Shown here: positions 54,937 through 63,778 of the stretch, piece after piece
Layout: the number at the start of each line of letters is the position of its first letter
Position numbering within the stretch: the first letter of the stretch is position 1
Source of the DNA: Micromonospora lutea
GTDB lineage: Bacteria; Actinomycetota; Actinomycetes; Mycobacteriales; Micromonosporaceae
Length of the DNA: 64,000 bases
Reading direction: 5' to 3'
Assembly: GCF_016863535.1 (NCBI RefSeq)
Contig: NZ_BOPB01000003.1
Span: forward strand, 1 to 64,000
Notes under the pieces: generated by a model
Seen by the model: the letters and a program-made list of their open reading frames with translations, nothing else
Database searches by the model: none
Told to the model about the DNA's origin: nothing
Position numbers and translations under genes: made by a program

Positions 54937-55748
54937 CGGCCGCTGCCGCTGAGCAGGGCCTCCACGCCGGCCAACGGGGCAGTCGAGTCGACCGCCACGC
55001 CGTCGCGCAGAAAAACCACCCGGTCCGCCCAGGCGGCGTGCCGTGCCTCATGGGTGACCAGCACACCGGCGGCCCCGGCGTCGACCCGTCGGCGCAGCAG
55101 TCGCAGCACCGCCTCCCCGGTCTGCGAGTCCAGAGCTCCGGTCGGCTCGTCGGCCAGCACCAGGCGCCGCTGCCCGACCAGCGCCCGCGCGATGGCGACG
55201 CGCTGCTGCTGACCACCGGAGAGCTGGTCCGGGAACCGGTCACCCAGTTCGGTCAGACCAACCTCGGTCAGCGCGTCGAGCGCCAACCGGCGCGCCGTGC
55301 GTACCCGGGAGCCGTCCAGTTCGAGGGGGAGGGCGACGTTCTCGACCGCGGTCAGGCTGCCGATGAGGTTCAGGTTCTGGAAGATGTACCCGATCCGGCG
55401 GCGGCGCAGCCGGGCCAGCCCACGCCGGTCCAGGGCGTGCAGCGGCTGCCCCTCGACGTGCACCTCACCGGCGGTCGGGCTGTCCAGCCCGCCGGCCAGG
55501 GTGAGCAGAGTCGACTTGCCGGAACCGGAGGGACCCATCACCGCGATCAGTTCGCCGGGACGCACGGCCAGGCTCACCCCGCGCAGGGCGTGGACCGCGG
55601 CCGGACCGCTGCCGTGCGTGCGATGCACATCACGGAGGTCCAGCACGATGTCGTCGGCCGGGCCGGCAGCGGATTCGGAGGTCGCGGGGGAGCAGGACGG
55701 GGTTCTCCGTTGGGGGGTCGCCGGCATCCGCCCGTCACCGGTGGTCAC
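54933..55748 (-). CDS. ABC transporter ATP-binding protein (LolD/MacB type)
   Basis: 271 residues. Walker A GPSGSGKS, Q-loop FQNLNLIGSLTAVENVALPL, signature LSGGQQQRVAIARAL, Walker B LVLADEPTGALD, and the His-switch H of THEARHAAW, all intact. An N-terminal ~30-residue Ala/Ser/Pro tail precedes. GTG 55748 overlaps the PadR stop and its own stop overlaps the permease start, forming a three-gene coupled operon. Confidence 0.95.
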   Translation of the reverse strand: MTTGDGRMPATPQRRTPSCSPATSESAAGPADDIVLDLRDVHRTHGSGPAAVHALRGVSLAVRPGELIAVMGPSGSGKSTLLTLAGGLDSPTAGEVHVEGQPLHALDRRGLARLRRRRIGYIFQNLNLIGSLTAVENVALPLELDGSRVRTARRLALDALTEVGLTELGDRFPDQLSGGQQQRVAIARALVGQRRLVLADEPTGALDSQTGEAVLRLLRRRVDAGAAGVLVTHEARHAAWADRVVFLRDGVAVDSTAPLAGVEALLSGSGR

Positions 55749-56326
55749 CGTCGTGCCTCCTCACCGCTGTGGCCCACCGCCTCGGAGAGCGGCGTTGGGC
55801 CGGCGGCCGGGGGGCGATGCCGCACCAGGCTGCTCTCGCAGTGGTCCAACCAGCGCACCTCGGCCTCGGCATGGAACACCATGGCGTCCAGGACCAGCCG
55901 CCACGGCAGGTCGTCCGGGTTGTCGCTGGAGTACTTCAACCGGGTCAGTTCCTGCAACGCGCGCATGGTGGCGGTCCGTTGCGTCTGCACCACCGAACGG
56001 ACGTCCACACCGGGGGTGGTCAACGCGAGCGCCAGCTTGATCGCCAGCTCGTCCCGGGGGCGGTCGGTACGGCTGATCGGGGTGGCGAACCACAGGGCCA
56101 GGTCCGCCCGCCCGGCGTCGGTGATCTCGTACGGGCGCTGTCCGGACGCGCTCTCCGGCAGCGACCTCACCAGCCCGTCCCGTTCCAGCCGGGACAGCGT
56201 GGTGTAGACCTGCCCGATGTTCAGCGGCCAGGTAGAGCCGGTCGACTCCTCGAAGGCGGCTCTGAGCTGGTAGCCGTACATCTGCCCGCGTTCGAGCAGG
56301 GCGAGCAGCCCGTGACGGATGGACAT
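55745..56326 (-). CDS. PadR family transcriptional regulator
   Basis: 193 residues. MSIRHGLLALLERGQMYGYQLRAAF, then LNIGQVYTTLSRLERDGLV is the winged helix-turn-helix of PadR; the C-terminal half (about 95-190) is the helical dimerisation domain. It is the first gene of the operon with the ABC ATPase and FtsX-like permease, which it probably represses until an effector binds. A palindrome overlaps its promoter (56336-56356). Confidence 0.93.
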   Translation of the reverse strand: MSIRHGLLALLERGQMYGYQLRAAFEESTGSTWPLNIGQVYTTLSRLERDGLVRSLPESASGQRPYEITDAGRADLALWFATPISRTDRPRDELAIKLALALTTPGVDVRSVVQTQRTATMRALQELTRLKYSSDNPDDLPWRLVLDAMVFHAEAEVRWLDHCESSLVRHRPPAAGPTPLSEAVGHSGEEARR

Positions 56327-56335
56327 GGGAACGGA

Positions 56336-56356
56336 GTATGCATACCTGGTATGCGG
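56336..56356 (-). promoter_or_regulatory. Candidate PadR operator and -10 region
   Basis: GTATGCATAC (56336-56345) is a perfect palindrome, followed by a second half-site GGTATGC. On the minus strand CATACT lies about 10-15 bases upstream of the PadR ATG region and could be the -10, so binding here would block the promoter of the whole operon. Confidence 0.5.
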
Positions 56357-56414
56357 ACCGCAACCGGAGTGGACGTGAGTTCGCCTACGGGCCGGTGCGC
56401 GAAGCCGGCTCGGC

Positions 56415-56846
56415 TCAGGCCGGGCGGCCCGGAAACGGCACGGTCAACGGGGTGCTGCCGGCGCTGCGCCGCCAGCGGGTCGCCCGCACCGCGTACTCCA
56501 CCAGGGCGGCCAGGGCGCGGTCCCGGTCAGCGCCGGTGCTGACCGGCAGCGCCGCGCGCCAGAAGGCCGCTGTCCGCTCCTCCACCTGCACGGCGAGGCG
56601 CAGGGCGCTGGCCCGGTCGGTCACCGGGAAGGGCAGCGCGTATCCGGCCCGATCCGGCGGGACGGTGCCGCCGCCGGTGCTCAGCTGCATCACCAGGGCG
56701 TCCCGGCGGGCCCGGTGGGCAGCTTCCGCAGCCACCGCGGCCTTGCGTTCGGCGTCGCTGAGTCGTACCCCGATGGGGCCGTAGGCCCAGATCGCGGCGT
56801 ATTCGGCAGTGAGGGCGTCGGCGAGCGCCGCAAAGGTTTCGCTCAT
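56415..56846 (-). CDS. Ferritin-like DUF4439 protein
   Basis: 143 residues. ALADALTAEYAAIWAYGPIGVRLSD and AAEAAHRARRDAL, then VEERTAAFWRAAL and ALVEYAVRATRWR are four helices of a ferritin-like bundle of the DUF4439 kind. Metal-binding Glu and His are suggested but not certain. ATG 56846 is inside an 80-bp repeat unit. Upstream on the same strand is a related lipoprotein. Confidence 0.8.
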   Translation of the reverse strand: MSETFAALADALTAEYAAIWAYGPIGVRLSDAERKAAVAAEAAHRARRDALVMQLSTGGGTVPPDRAGYALPFPVTDRASALRLAVQVEERTAAFWRAALPVSTGADRDRALAALVEYAVRATRWRRSAGSTPLTVPFPGRPA

Positions 56847-57008
56847 GACGGCACTCCGCTTCGCTGCGTGCCGTCATGAGGCACCGCCGCACTGAGCCTG
56901 ATGATTCGCTCGCAACGCTCGCTCATGACCGCACTCCGCTTCGCTGCGTGCCGTCATGAGGCATGGCGGCACTGAGCCTGATGATTCGCTCGCAACGCTC
57001 GCTCATCG
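56841..57008. repeat. Two tandem 80-bp hairpin units plus partial third
   Basis: Units 56841-56920 and 56921-57000 differ at about four of 80 bases. Each begins with GCTCATGAC, includes a hairpin (CTCATGACGGCAC and GTGCCGTCATGAG, 13 bp perfect in unit 1) and ends GATGATTCGCTCGCAACGCTC; a third begins GCTCATCG at 57001. The left unit supplies the start codon of the DUF4439 gene, and the right end supplies the stop of the lipoprotein gene (57003-57005). Related to the copy at 1-76 and the motif at 14476-14488. Confidence 0.85.
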
Positions 57009-57506
57009 CAGCGCCTCCAGGTGGGTGGCGCGTGCGGCGGCGACCGAGCCGAGCAGCGCGGCGCGCTCGGCCGGAGCTGCGGAGCAGGCCTGGATCGCCG
57101 ACTCCCGGCCGGCGCGCTCGGACTGCCGCAGGGCGGCCAGTACGGCCGACTGATCGCCCGGAGGTGGACCGGACGGGGAGGCCGTCGGCGTGGCGGAGGC
57201 GGTCGTGACACCGGTCAGCCGGGCCAGCTCCGCGGCGTGCGCCTCGTGTGACTCGGCCAGCGGGACCAGCCGGGCGGCCAGGTCGGGATGGACGGTGGCG
57301 GCGGCTCGCAGACCGGCCGCCAGCCGCAGCGACTCGTCCAGCAGCGGCGCGAGCGGATCGGGCTGCGGAGGTTCTTCGTCGCGGTCGAACAGGCCACAAC
57401 CGGTCAGCGGCGCGGCGGCTCCGCCGAGCGCCAGCAGCGCACCGGCCCGTAGTACCGCGCGTCGGGGAAGCTGGGACGATTCGTCCTGCCGATTCGTTCT
57501 GCCCAT
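57003..57506 (-). CDS. Ferritin-like lipoprotein (DUF4439-like)
   Basis: About 167 residues. Signal RRAVLRAGALLALGGAAAPL with lipobox LTGC (cysteine about residue 37), and twin arginines that suggest Tat export. The mature part has helices (PLLDESLRLAAGLRAAATVH, ESHEAHAAELARL) like its downstream neighbour, so both may be ferritin-like. ATG 57506; a GTG at 57530 would add eight residues. Its stop is inside a repeat unit. Divergent from rimP; Rv2843-Rv2844 hold this place in M. tuberculosis. Confidence 0.7.
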   Translation of the reverse strand: MGRTNRQDESSQLPRRAVLRAGALLALGGAAAPLTGCGLFDRDEEPPQPDPLAPLLDESLRLAAGLRAAATVHPDLAARLVPLAESHEAHAAELARLTGVTTASATPTASPSGPPPGDQSAVLAALRQSERAGRESAIQACSAAPAERAALLGSVAAARATHLEALR

Positions 57507-57675
57507 CGCCACCGGACAAGTCAACACCATCGCCGCGATCCGTGTCCGGCGGTGGCGTCGGTGCGCCGCCCGGGCTGTCGTACCGGCGGCGCGTTACGCT
57601 CTGCGCAGCCACCGGCGCGTCCGCACCGGTGGCGTGCCGGCATGGCGTCGGCGAGCAGCGGAAGGGTTTCTTCGC

Positions 57676-58308
57676 ATGACACAGCGTGGCCGTGCCACCA
57701 GGACGACGGGGCGACCCCGCGGCCAGGCGGCACGGGTGGGTCAGACCTCCCGCGGTGACCTCACGGCCCGCCGCGAACGGTTGCGCTCGGTGATCGCGCC
57801 GGTGGTGCAGGCCGCCGGCTACGACCTGGAGGACCTCACCGTCTCCCGGGCCGGCCGCCGGCACGTGGTGCGCGTGATCGTCGATGCCGACGGTGGCATC
57901 AACCTGGACGCGGTGGCCGACGTGTCGCGGGCCGTCTCCACCGCCCTGGACACGGCGGAAGAGAGCGGCGGCGACATCCTCGCCGGGGAGTACCAGCTCG
58001 AAGTCAGTTCGCCGGGCGTGGACCGCCCGTTGACGTTGCCCCGGCACTGGCGTCGCAACGTCGGGCGACTGGTTCGGGTGACCGTGCGCGGTGCCGCCGG
58101 GCAGTCCGGCGGCGACCGACAGGTCACCGGGCGGGTGGTCGACGCCGACGCTGAGCGGGTGGTGCTGGAGATCGACGCGGACCGCGCGGAGTGGGTCTAC
58201 GCCGATCTCGGACCGGGCCGGGTGCAGGTCGAGTTCACCCGCCTCGACGAACTGACCGAATCAGAAGACGTCGACGACGATGACGATGTGGAGGACGAGG
58301 AGAGGTGA
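57676..58308 (+). CDS. rimP: Ribosome maturation factor RimP
   Basis: 210 residues from ATG 57676. 30S assembly factor that helps S12 docking. [40 protein letters not shown] and [20 protein letters not shown] are diagnostic. A ~25-residue basic N-terminus and a C-terminal acidic tail ([14 protein letters not shown]) flank the core. GTGA overlap with nusA; conserved rimP-nusA-infB operon. Confidence 0.95.
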   Translation: MTQRGRATRTTGRPRGQAARVGQTSRGDLTARRERLRSVIAPVVQAAGYDLEDLTVSRAGRRHVVRVIVDADGGINLDAVADVSRAVSTALDTAEESGGDILAGEYQLEVSSPGVDRPLTLPRHWRRNVGRLVRVTVRGAAGQSGGDRQVTGRVVDADAERVVLEIDADRAEWVYADLGPGRVQVEFTRLDELTESEDVDDDDDVEDEER

Positions 58309-59348
58309 ACATCGACCTCGCGGCGCTGCGCGCACTGGAGCGCGAGCGGGAGATCCCGTTCGACACGATCCTCGCGGCGATCGAAACCGCGTTGCTGACC
58401 GCGTACCGGCACACCGAGGGCGCGGAGTCGCACGCCCGGGTGGAGATCGACCGAAAGACCGGCGCGGCACTTGTCTACGCCCAGGAGTTGAGCGACGAGG
58501 GCACCGTGGAGCGGGAGTGGGACGACACCCCGCACGACTTCGGCCGGATCGCCGCCATGACCGCTAAGCAGGTGATCCTCCAGCGGTTGCGGGAGGCCAC
58601 CGACGAGGTGCACTTCGGTGAGTACGTCGGCCGCGACGGAGACCTGGTCACCGGGGTGGTGCAGGCGCACGAGGCGCGGGCCGAGAAGGGCATCGTCACC
58701 GTCGACCTGGGCAAGCTGGAAGGGGTGCTGCCGCAGTCGGAGCAGGTGCCCGGCGAGCGGTACACCCACGGTGAGCGGATCCGCTGCGTGGTGGTGCACG
58801 TGGCCAAGGGCATGCGTGGCCCGCAGATCACCCTGTCCCGGACCCACCCGAACCTGGTGAAGAAGCTCTTCGCGCTGGAGGTGCCGGAGATCGCCGACGG
58901 TACCGTCGAGATCAGCGCGATCGCCCGTGAGGCGGGTCACCGCACGAAGATCGCGGTACGTTCCACCACGGCCGGAGTCAACGCCAAGGGTGCCTGTATC
59001 GGTCCGATGGGGCAGCGGGTCCGCGCGGTGATGAGTGAACTGCACGGCGAGAAGATCGACATCATCGACTGGTCGGAAGATCCGGCGACCTTCGTCGGTA
59101 ACGCCCTCTCTCCGGCCAAGGCGCTGCGTGTCGAGGTGGTCGACCTGGCCAACCGGGCCGCCCGGGTGACAGTTCCGGATTTCCAGTTGTCGCTCGCCAT
59201 CGGGCGGGAAGGGCAGAATGCCCGGCTTGCCGCCCGACTGACCGGTTGGCGGATCGACATTCGCTCCGACGCCGAACAAACCGGCTCCGCCGCGCGGTCC
59301 GGGACCGATCAGGTCCGGGAACCGGGCGGAGCGGTGTCGGGTAGCTAG
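58305..59348 (+). CDS. nusA: Transcription termination/antitermination factor NusA
   Basis: 347 residues, the short actinobacterial form with N-terminal RNA-polymerase domain, S1 (about 105-185) and two KH domains (about 190-345). [13 protein letters not shown] and [24 protein letters not shown] are typical. No C-terminal acidic repeats as in E. coli. GTG 58305 overlaps the rimP stop. Modulates pausing, termination and rRNA antitermination. Confidence 0.97.
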   Translation: MNIDLAALRALEREREIPFDTILAAIETALLTAYRHTEGAESHARVEIDRKTGAALVYAQELSDEGTVEREWDDTPHDFGRIAAMTAKQVILQRLREATDEVHFGEYVGRDGDLVTGVVQAHEARAEKGIVTVDLGKLEGVLPQSEQVPGERYTHGERIRCVVVHVAKGMRGPQITLSRTHPNLVKKLFALEVPEIADGTVEISAIAREAGHRTKIAVRSTTAGVNAKGACIGPMGQRVRAVMSELHGEKIDIIDWSEDPATFVGNALSPAKALRVEVVDLANRAARVTVPDFQLSLAIGREGQNARLAARLTGWRIDIRSDAEQTGSAARSGTDQVREPGGAVSGS

Positions 59349-59364
59349 GGGTAGACTTCCACCA

Positions 59365-59673
59365 GTGGCACGACGCGCGCTGCCGGAGCGCACCTGTGTG
59401 GGTTGCCGACGGCGCGCACCGGCCAGTGAATTGCTGCGGATCGTCGCGGTTGGCGATGAGACTGATTTCAGTCTCCGACCCGATCCGACCCGCAGGTTGC
59501 CGGGTCGGGGAGCGAACATGCACCCGGATCCGGCCTGCTTCGCGCAGGCAGTGCGGCGTCGTGCCTTCGGGCGCGCGCTGCGCGTCGCCGGGGTTCCGGA
59601 TGACGGGGCCCTCGCGGAGTACCTGACGCGTCAACCACCACGTCCGGTCACCCGATCGGACGAGGGCCGCTAG
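59365..59673 (+). CDS. YlxR family RNA-binding protein
   Basis: 102 residues from GTG 59365. LPERTCVGCRRRAPASELLRIV and LPGRGANMHPDPACFAQAV match YlxR (DUF448), with CVGC and a basic RNA-binding surface. Always found between nusA and infB. Role unclear; nucleic-acid binding is inferred. Confidence 0.93.
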   Translation: MARRALPERTCVGCRRRAPASELLRIVAVGDETDFSLRPDPTRRLPGRGANMHPDPACFAQAVRRRAFGRALRVAGVPDDGALAEYLTRQPPRPVTRSDEGR

Positions 59674-59741
59674 CAAGGTAGGACGACCGACATGAGCACA
59701 CGATGAAGTCCCAGAAATGATCAGGCTTCAAGTGCACGAGT

Positions 59742-59773
59742 GAGGTCGCTGCGGGTGCTGCCCGCACGACCTC
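59742..59773 (+). promoter_or_regulatory. Hairpin in the infB leader
   Basis: GAGGTCG (59742-59748) pairs with CGACCTC (59767-59773), and inner TGCGGG with CCCGCA. It ends five bases before the GAGGAG ribosome-binding site of infB. Two short overlapping reading frames (59692-59706, four codons, and 59703-59720, five codons) precede it. Confidence 0.4.
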
Positions 59774-59788
59774 GGAGTGAGGAGTGCA

Positions 59789-62764
59789 GTGGCAGGTAAG
59801 GCCCGCGTACACGAGCTTGCAAAAGAGCTCGGGGTCGAAAGCAAGACCGTACTCGCCAAGCTCAAGGAGATGGGCGAGTTCGTCAAGTCCGCGTCGAGCA
59901 CCGTCGAGGCGCCCGTCGCCCGACGGCTGCGCAGCGCCTTCGTCGCCTCCGGCGGCTCCGGTGCCCCGTCGGCAGCGCCGTCGGCCGCACCAGCTCCGAC
60001 GGCGGCACCGACCCCGTCGCCGACCCCCGGCGAGCCTCGGGTCACCGCCAAGCCGACGCCGCCACGGCGTCCGGCGGTGCCTGGGCCGAAGCCCAAGGGA
60101 CCGGTGCCCGGTCCGCCGCCAGCGGCGGCCCCGGTCGCCAAGCCGGCGAGTGCTCACGACATCGAGGTGGCCGCCGCTGAGGCGCGTGCCGCCGCGCTGA
60201 AGGCTGAGCAGGAGGCCGCGGTCAAGGCCGCGCAGGCCGCCCGCCAGCAGCAGCGGGAGAACGTTCGCCGGGAGCCTCCGGCCGACGGTGCTGCCCGTCC
60301 GGGTCCCCGACCCGGTCCGGGCACGATGCCGCCCCGCCCGGGTTCTCCGGCCGCGGGTCGTCCCGGCGCTACCAACCCGGGTCCGGGTGGCCGGCAGGGT
60401 CGCCCGCCGGCGCGTGGCGCCGGTAACAATCCCTTCGGTATCCAGGGCAGCCAGCAGCGACCGCCGGCCGCCGGTGCCGGTGGTTCCCGTCCCAGCCCGG
60501 CCTCGATGCCGCCGCGGCCCAGCCCGGCCTCGATGCCGCCGCGGCCGAGTCCGGCGTCGATGCCGAGCCAGCGTCCGGGTCGTCCGGGTGGTCCGGGTGC
60601 CGGGCGTGCCGGTGGAGGCGCCGGTCGTCCCGGTGGCGGCGGTGGCGGTGGCTACCGTGGCGGTCCCGGTGGTGGCGGCGGTGGCGGTGGCTACCGTGGC
60701 GGTCCCGGTGGTGGTGCCGGTGGCGGTGGCTACCGTGGCGGTCCCGGTGGTGGCGCCGGTGGCGGTGGATTCCGCCCGGGTGCGCCGGCCGGTGGCGGCG
60801 GTCGCCCAGGTGGCGGCGGTCGTGGCCGTGGTGGTGGTGCCGCGGGTGCCTTCGGGCGTCCAGGTGGCAAGCCCACCCGTGGCCGCAAGTCCAAGAAGCA
60901 GCGCAGACAGGAGTTCGACAACCTGTCGGCCCCGACCATGAGCTCGGGTGCTCCCCGGGGTCAGGGGCAGACGGTACGCCTCTCCCGTGGTGCCTCGCTG
61001 TCGGACTTCGCCGACAAGATCAACGCCAACCCGGGTTCGCTCGTCCAGGAGATGTTCAACCTGGGCGAGATGGTCACCGCGACCCAGTCGTGCTCCGACG
61101 ACACCCTGCTGCTGCTGGGTGAGCACCTCGGCTTCAACGTGCAGATCGTCAGCCCGGAGGACGAGGATCGCGAGCTGCTCGCGCAGTTCAACATCGACCT
61201 CGACGCCGAGGTCGCGGAGGACCGCCTGGTCAGCCGGGCACCGGTGGTGACCGTCATGGGTCACGTCGACCACGGTAAGACCAAGCTGCTCGACGCGATC
61301 CGCAAGGCGAACGTCGTCGCCGGTGAGGCCGGAGGCATCACCCAGCACATCGGTGCCTACCAGGTCCACGTGCCGCACGAGGGCGAGGACCGCGCGGTGA
61401 CCTTCATCGACACCCCGGGTCACGAGGCGTTCACCGCCATGCGTGCCCGTGGTGCCCAGGTGACGGACATCGTGATCCTGGTGGTCGCGGCCGACGACGG
61501 TGTCATGCCGCAGACCATCGAGGCGTTGAACCACGCCAAGGCGGCAGAGGTGCCGATCGTGGTCGCGGTCAACAAGGTCGACAAGCCGGAGGCGAACCCG
61601 GACAAGGTCCGCCAGCAGCTGACCGAGTACGGCCTGGTCGCCGAGGAGTACGGCGGCGAGACCATGTTCGTCAACGTGGCCGCGAAGCCCGGCATCGGCA
61701 TCGAGGATCTGCTCGAAGCGGTGCTGCTCACCGCCGACGCGTCGCTGGAGCTGACCGCTCCGATCGACGGGCCGGCGCAGGGTGTGGCCATCGAGGCGCA
61801 CCTGGACAAGGGCCGCGGTGCGGTGGCGACGGTGCTGGTGCAGAAGGGCACCCTGCGGGCGGGCGACTCGATCGTCGCCGGTGGGGCGCACGGCCGGGTC
61901 CGGGCGATGCTCGACGAGAACGGCAACCAGGTCACCGAGGCGGGTCCGGCGCGTCCGGTCATGGTCCTCGGTCTGACCGCGGTGCCGGGGGCCGGCGACA
62001 CCTTCCTCGCTGCGGCGGACGACCGCACGGTGCGGCAGATCGCCGAGCAGCGGCAGGCACGTCGACGGGCGGCGGCTTTCGCCAACTCCCGTGGCCGGGC
62101 CACCCTTGAGACGCTCATGGAGCAGCTCAAGGAGGGCGAGAAGACGTCGCTCAACCTCATCCTCAAGGGTGACGTCTCCGGTTCGGTGGAGGCCCTGGAG
62201 GACGCGCTGTTCAACCTCGACATCCCCGAGGAGGTCCAGCTCAAGGTCCTCGACCGGGGTGTCGGCGCGATCACCGAGAGCAACGTCATGCTCGCGAGCG
62301 CGTCGTCCGAGCCGGTCACGATCATCGGCTTCAACGTGCGGGCCTCCAACAAGGTCCGCGAGATGGCCGACCGCGAGGGCGTGGAGATCCGGTACTACAC
62401 CGTCATCTACCAGGCCATCGAGGAGATCGAGGCGGCGCTCAAGGGCCTGCTCAAGCCGGAGTACGAGGAGGTCGAGCTCGGCACCGCGGAGATCCGCGAC
62501 GTGTTCCGCTCGTCCAAGATCGGCAACATCTCCGGTTGCATCGTCCGGTCGGGTGTCATCCGACGGAACGCGAAGGCGCGCCTGCTGCGCGACGGCACGG
62601 TCGTGGCGGACAACCTCACGATCAGCTCGCTCAAGCGGTTCAAGGACGACGCGACGGAGGTCCGGGAGGGCTTCGAGTGCGGTCTGACTCTGGGTGGTTA
62701 CAACAACGTCCAGGTCGGCGACGTGATCGAGACCTTCGAGATGCGGGAGAAGGCTCGCGCCTGA
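59789..62764 (+). CDS. infB: Translation initiation factor IF-2
   Basis: 991 residues from GTG 59789, set by GAGGAG. Brings fMet-tRNA to the 30S subunit. IF2_N ([19 protein letters not shown]) is followed by ~330 residues of Ala/Pro and then Gly/Arg low complexity, including three SPASMPPRP units and three [13 protein letters not shown] units (nucleotides about 60640-60775). G domain: [27 protein letters not shown]. Domains II-IV complete, ending EMREKARA. A long palindrome follows. Confidence 0.98.
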   Translation: MAGKARVHELAKELGVESKTVLAKLKEMGEFVKSASSTVEAPVARRLRSAFVASGGSGAPSAAPSAAPAPTAAPTPSPTPGEPRVTAKPTPPRRPAVPGPKPKGPVPGPPPAAAPVAKPASAHDIEVAAAEARAAALKAEQEAAVKAAQAARQQQRENVRREPPADGAARPGPRPGPGTMPPRPGSPAAGRPGATNPGPGGRQGRPPARGAGNNPFGIQGSQQRPPAAGAGGSRPSPASMPPRPSPASMPPRPSPASMPSQRPGRPGGPGAGRAGGGAGRPGGGGGGGYRGGPGGGGGGGGYRGGPGGGAGGGGYRGGPGGGAGGGGFRPGAPAGGGGRPGGGGRGRGGGAAGAFGRPGGKPTRGRKSKKQRRQEFDNLSAPTMSSGAPRGQGQTVRLSRGASLSDFADKINANPGSLVQEMFNLGEMVTATQSCSDDTLLLLGEHLGFNVQIVSPEDEDRELLAQFNIDLDAEVAEDRLVSRAPVVTVMGHVDHGKTKLLDAIRKANVVAGEAGGITQHIGAYQVHVPHEGEDRAVTFIDTPGHEAFTAMRARGAQVTDIVILVVAADDGVMPQTIEALNHAKAAEVPIVVAVNKVDKPEANPDKVRQQLTEYGLVAEEYGGETMFVNVAAKPGIGIEDLLEAVLLTADASLELTAPIDGPAQGVAIEAHLDKGRGAVATVLVQKGTLRAGDSIVAGGAHGRVRAMLDENGNQVTEAGPARPVMVLGLTAVPGAGDTFLAAADDRTVRQIAEQRQARRRAAAFANSRGRATLETLMEQLKEGEKTSLNLILKGDVSGSVEALEDALFNLDIPEEVQLKVLDRGVGAITESNVMLASASSEPVTIIGFNVRASNKVREMADREGVEIRYYTVIYQAIEEIEAALKGLLKPEYEEVELGTAEIRDVFRSSKIGNISGCIVRSGVIRRNAKARLLRDGTVVADNLTISSLKRFKDDATEVREGFECGLTLGGYNNVQVGDVIETFEMREKARA

Positions 62765-62780
62765 TCCTGCGGTGACGCAC

Positions 62781-62822
62781 TGATCAAGGGGTTTACGCCG
62801 GTCGGCGTAAACCCCTTGATCA
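62781..62822. repeat. GATCA-ended palindrome / terminator after infB
   Basis: Perfect 19-base arms TGATCAAGGGGTTTACGCC (62781-62799) and its complement at 62804-62822, loop GGTC. It sits between infB and the ylxP-like gene. The same GATCAAGGGGTTT class is, from memory, common in Micromonosporaceae. Confidence 0.8.
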
Positions 62823-62855
62823 TGTGGGGTGGGGTGCGGGTAGTGTCCCCAGACG

Positions 62856-63149
62856 ATGTACACCGCAACCGCAGTATTCGACCTGCTGCTTCCGGGGGAC
62901 TCCCGGTCGCTGAAGGCCAAGAGGTCGTACGTACGGCCGATCGTCGCGGCACTTCGCCGGTTCGACGTGTCGGCCGCCGAGGTGGGAGCGCTTGACCTGC
63001 ACGGGCGAGCGGAGATAGGCGTGGCGGTGGTGGCCGCCGAGGCGGCACATGCCCGCGAGGTGCTCGACTCCTGCGAGCGGCTGGTCGCGAGCCGTCCGGA
63101 GGTCGAACTGCTGTCGGTGCTTCGCCGGTTGCACGGCGACGACGACTGA
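62856..63149 (+). CDS. DUF503 family protein (YlxP-like)
   Basis: 97 residues. MYTATAVFDLLLPGDSRSLKAKRSYVRPIVAALRRFDVSAAEVG, that is the LxxxxSLKxKRxxxxxI pattern of DUF503, with a conserved V-A-x-V-A and a C-terminal VEL. Function unknown; in actinobacteria and firmicutes it lies between infB and rbfA. ATG 62856. Confidence 0.92.
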   Translation: MYTATAVFDLLLPGDSRSLKAKRSYVRPIVAALRRFDVSAAEVGALDLHGRAEIGVAVVAAEAAHAREVLDSCERLVASRPEVELLSVLRRLHGDDD

Positions 63150-63280
63150 GCCGGGTGGCAGCCGCCCCGCACGCTCGGGCGGACGGCGCGGGTAGGGTTC
63201 GAGTGTTGGGGTCGGTCGGGGCTCCGGTGACGCCGCGTCGCCGGTCCCGGTCGGTAGCGGGACGCCGTGGAGGTGCGGAG

Positions 63281-63778
63281 ATGACGGATGCGGCCAAGGT
63301 ACGCCGGCACGCGGAGCGGGTGCGCGAACTGGTTGCGTCGGTGGTGCGGAGTCAGATCAAGGACCCTCGCCTCGGCATGATCACCATCACCGACGCCCGG
63401 ATCACCGCCGACCTGCGTGACGCCACGGTCTTCTACACCGTGCTCGGTGACGCGGCGGCCCAGGCGGACACCGCCGCCGCGCTGGAGAGCGCCAAGGGCA
63501 TGCTGCGCAGCACCGTCGGCAAGGCGCTCGGGCTACGGCACTCGCCGACGCTGACCTTCGTTCTGGACGACGTCCAGGATCAGGTGAAGCACATCGACGA
63601 TCTGCTCGCCGCGGCCCGTAACGCCGATGCCGAGGTGCAGCGCCTGGCGGCTCGTGCCGAGTACGCCGGTGAGGCGCAGCCGTACCGCCTCGACGAGGAC
63701 GAGACCGACGAGGACGAGACCGACGAGCCGGACACCGACGACAACGTCGAGGACGCCCGGGGCGGGGAACGGCGGTGA
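63281..63778 (+). CDS. rbfA: Ribosome-binding factor A
   Basis: 165 residues from ATG 63281 (GGAGGTGCGGAG ahead). A 30S maturation factor that binds the 5' helix of 16S rRNA. VRRHAERVRELVASVVRSQIKDPRLGMITIT, then LRSTVGKALGLRHSPTLTFVLD is characteristic. An acidic tail DEDETDEDETDEPDTDDN of about 30 residues follows the KH-like core, similar in kind to the RimP tail. Overlaps nrnA by GTGA. Confidence 0.96.
   Translation: MTDAAKVRRHAERVRELVASVVRSQIKDPRLGMITITDARITADLRDATVFYTVLGDAAAQADTAAALESAKGMLRSTVGKALGLRHSPTLTFVLDDVQDQVKHIDDLLAAARNADAEVQRLAARAEYAGEAQPYRLDEDETDEDETDEPDTDDNVEDARGGERR

Noticed and set aside
60640-60775. Non-coding tandem repeat array
   Set aside because: It lies within the infB reading frame and encodes Gly/Arg/Tyr repeats; it is explained by protein low complexity.
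59648-63310. A 1220-codon open frame on the minus strand opposite infB
   Set aside because: It is the antisense of the GC-rich, low-complexity IF-2 gene; its product is repetitive and lacks any family motif, while infB is unmistakable.
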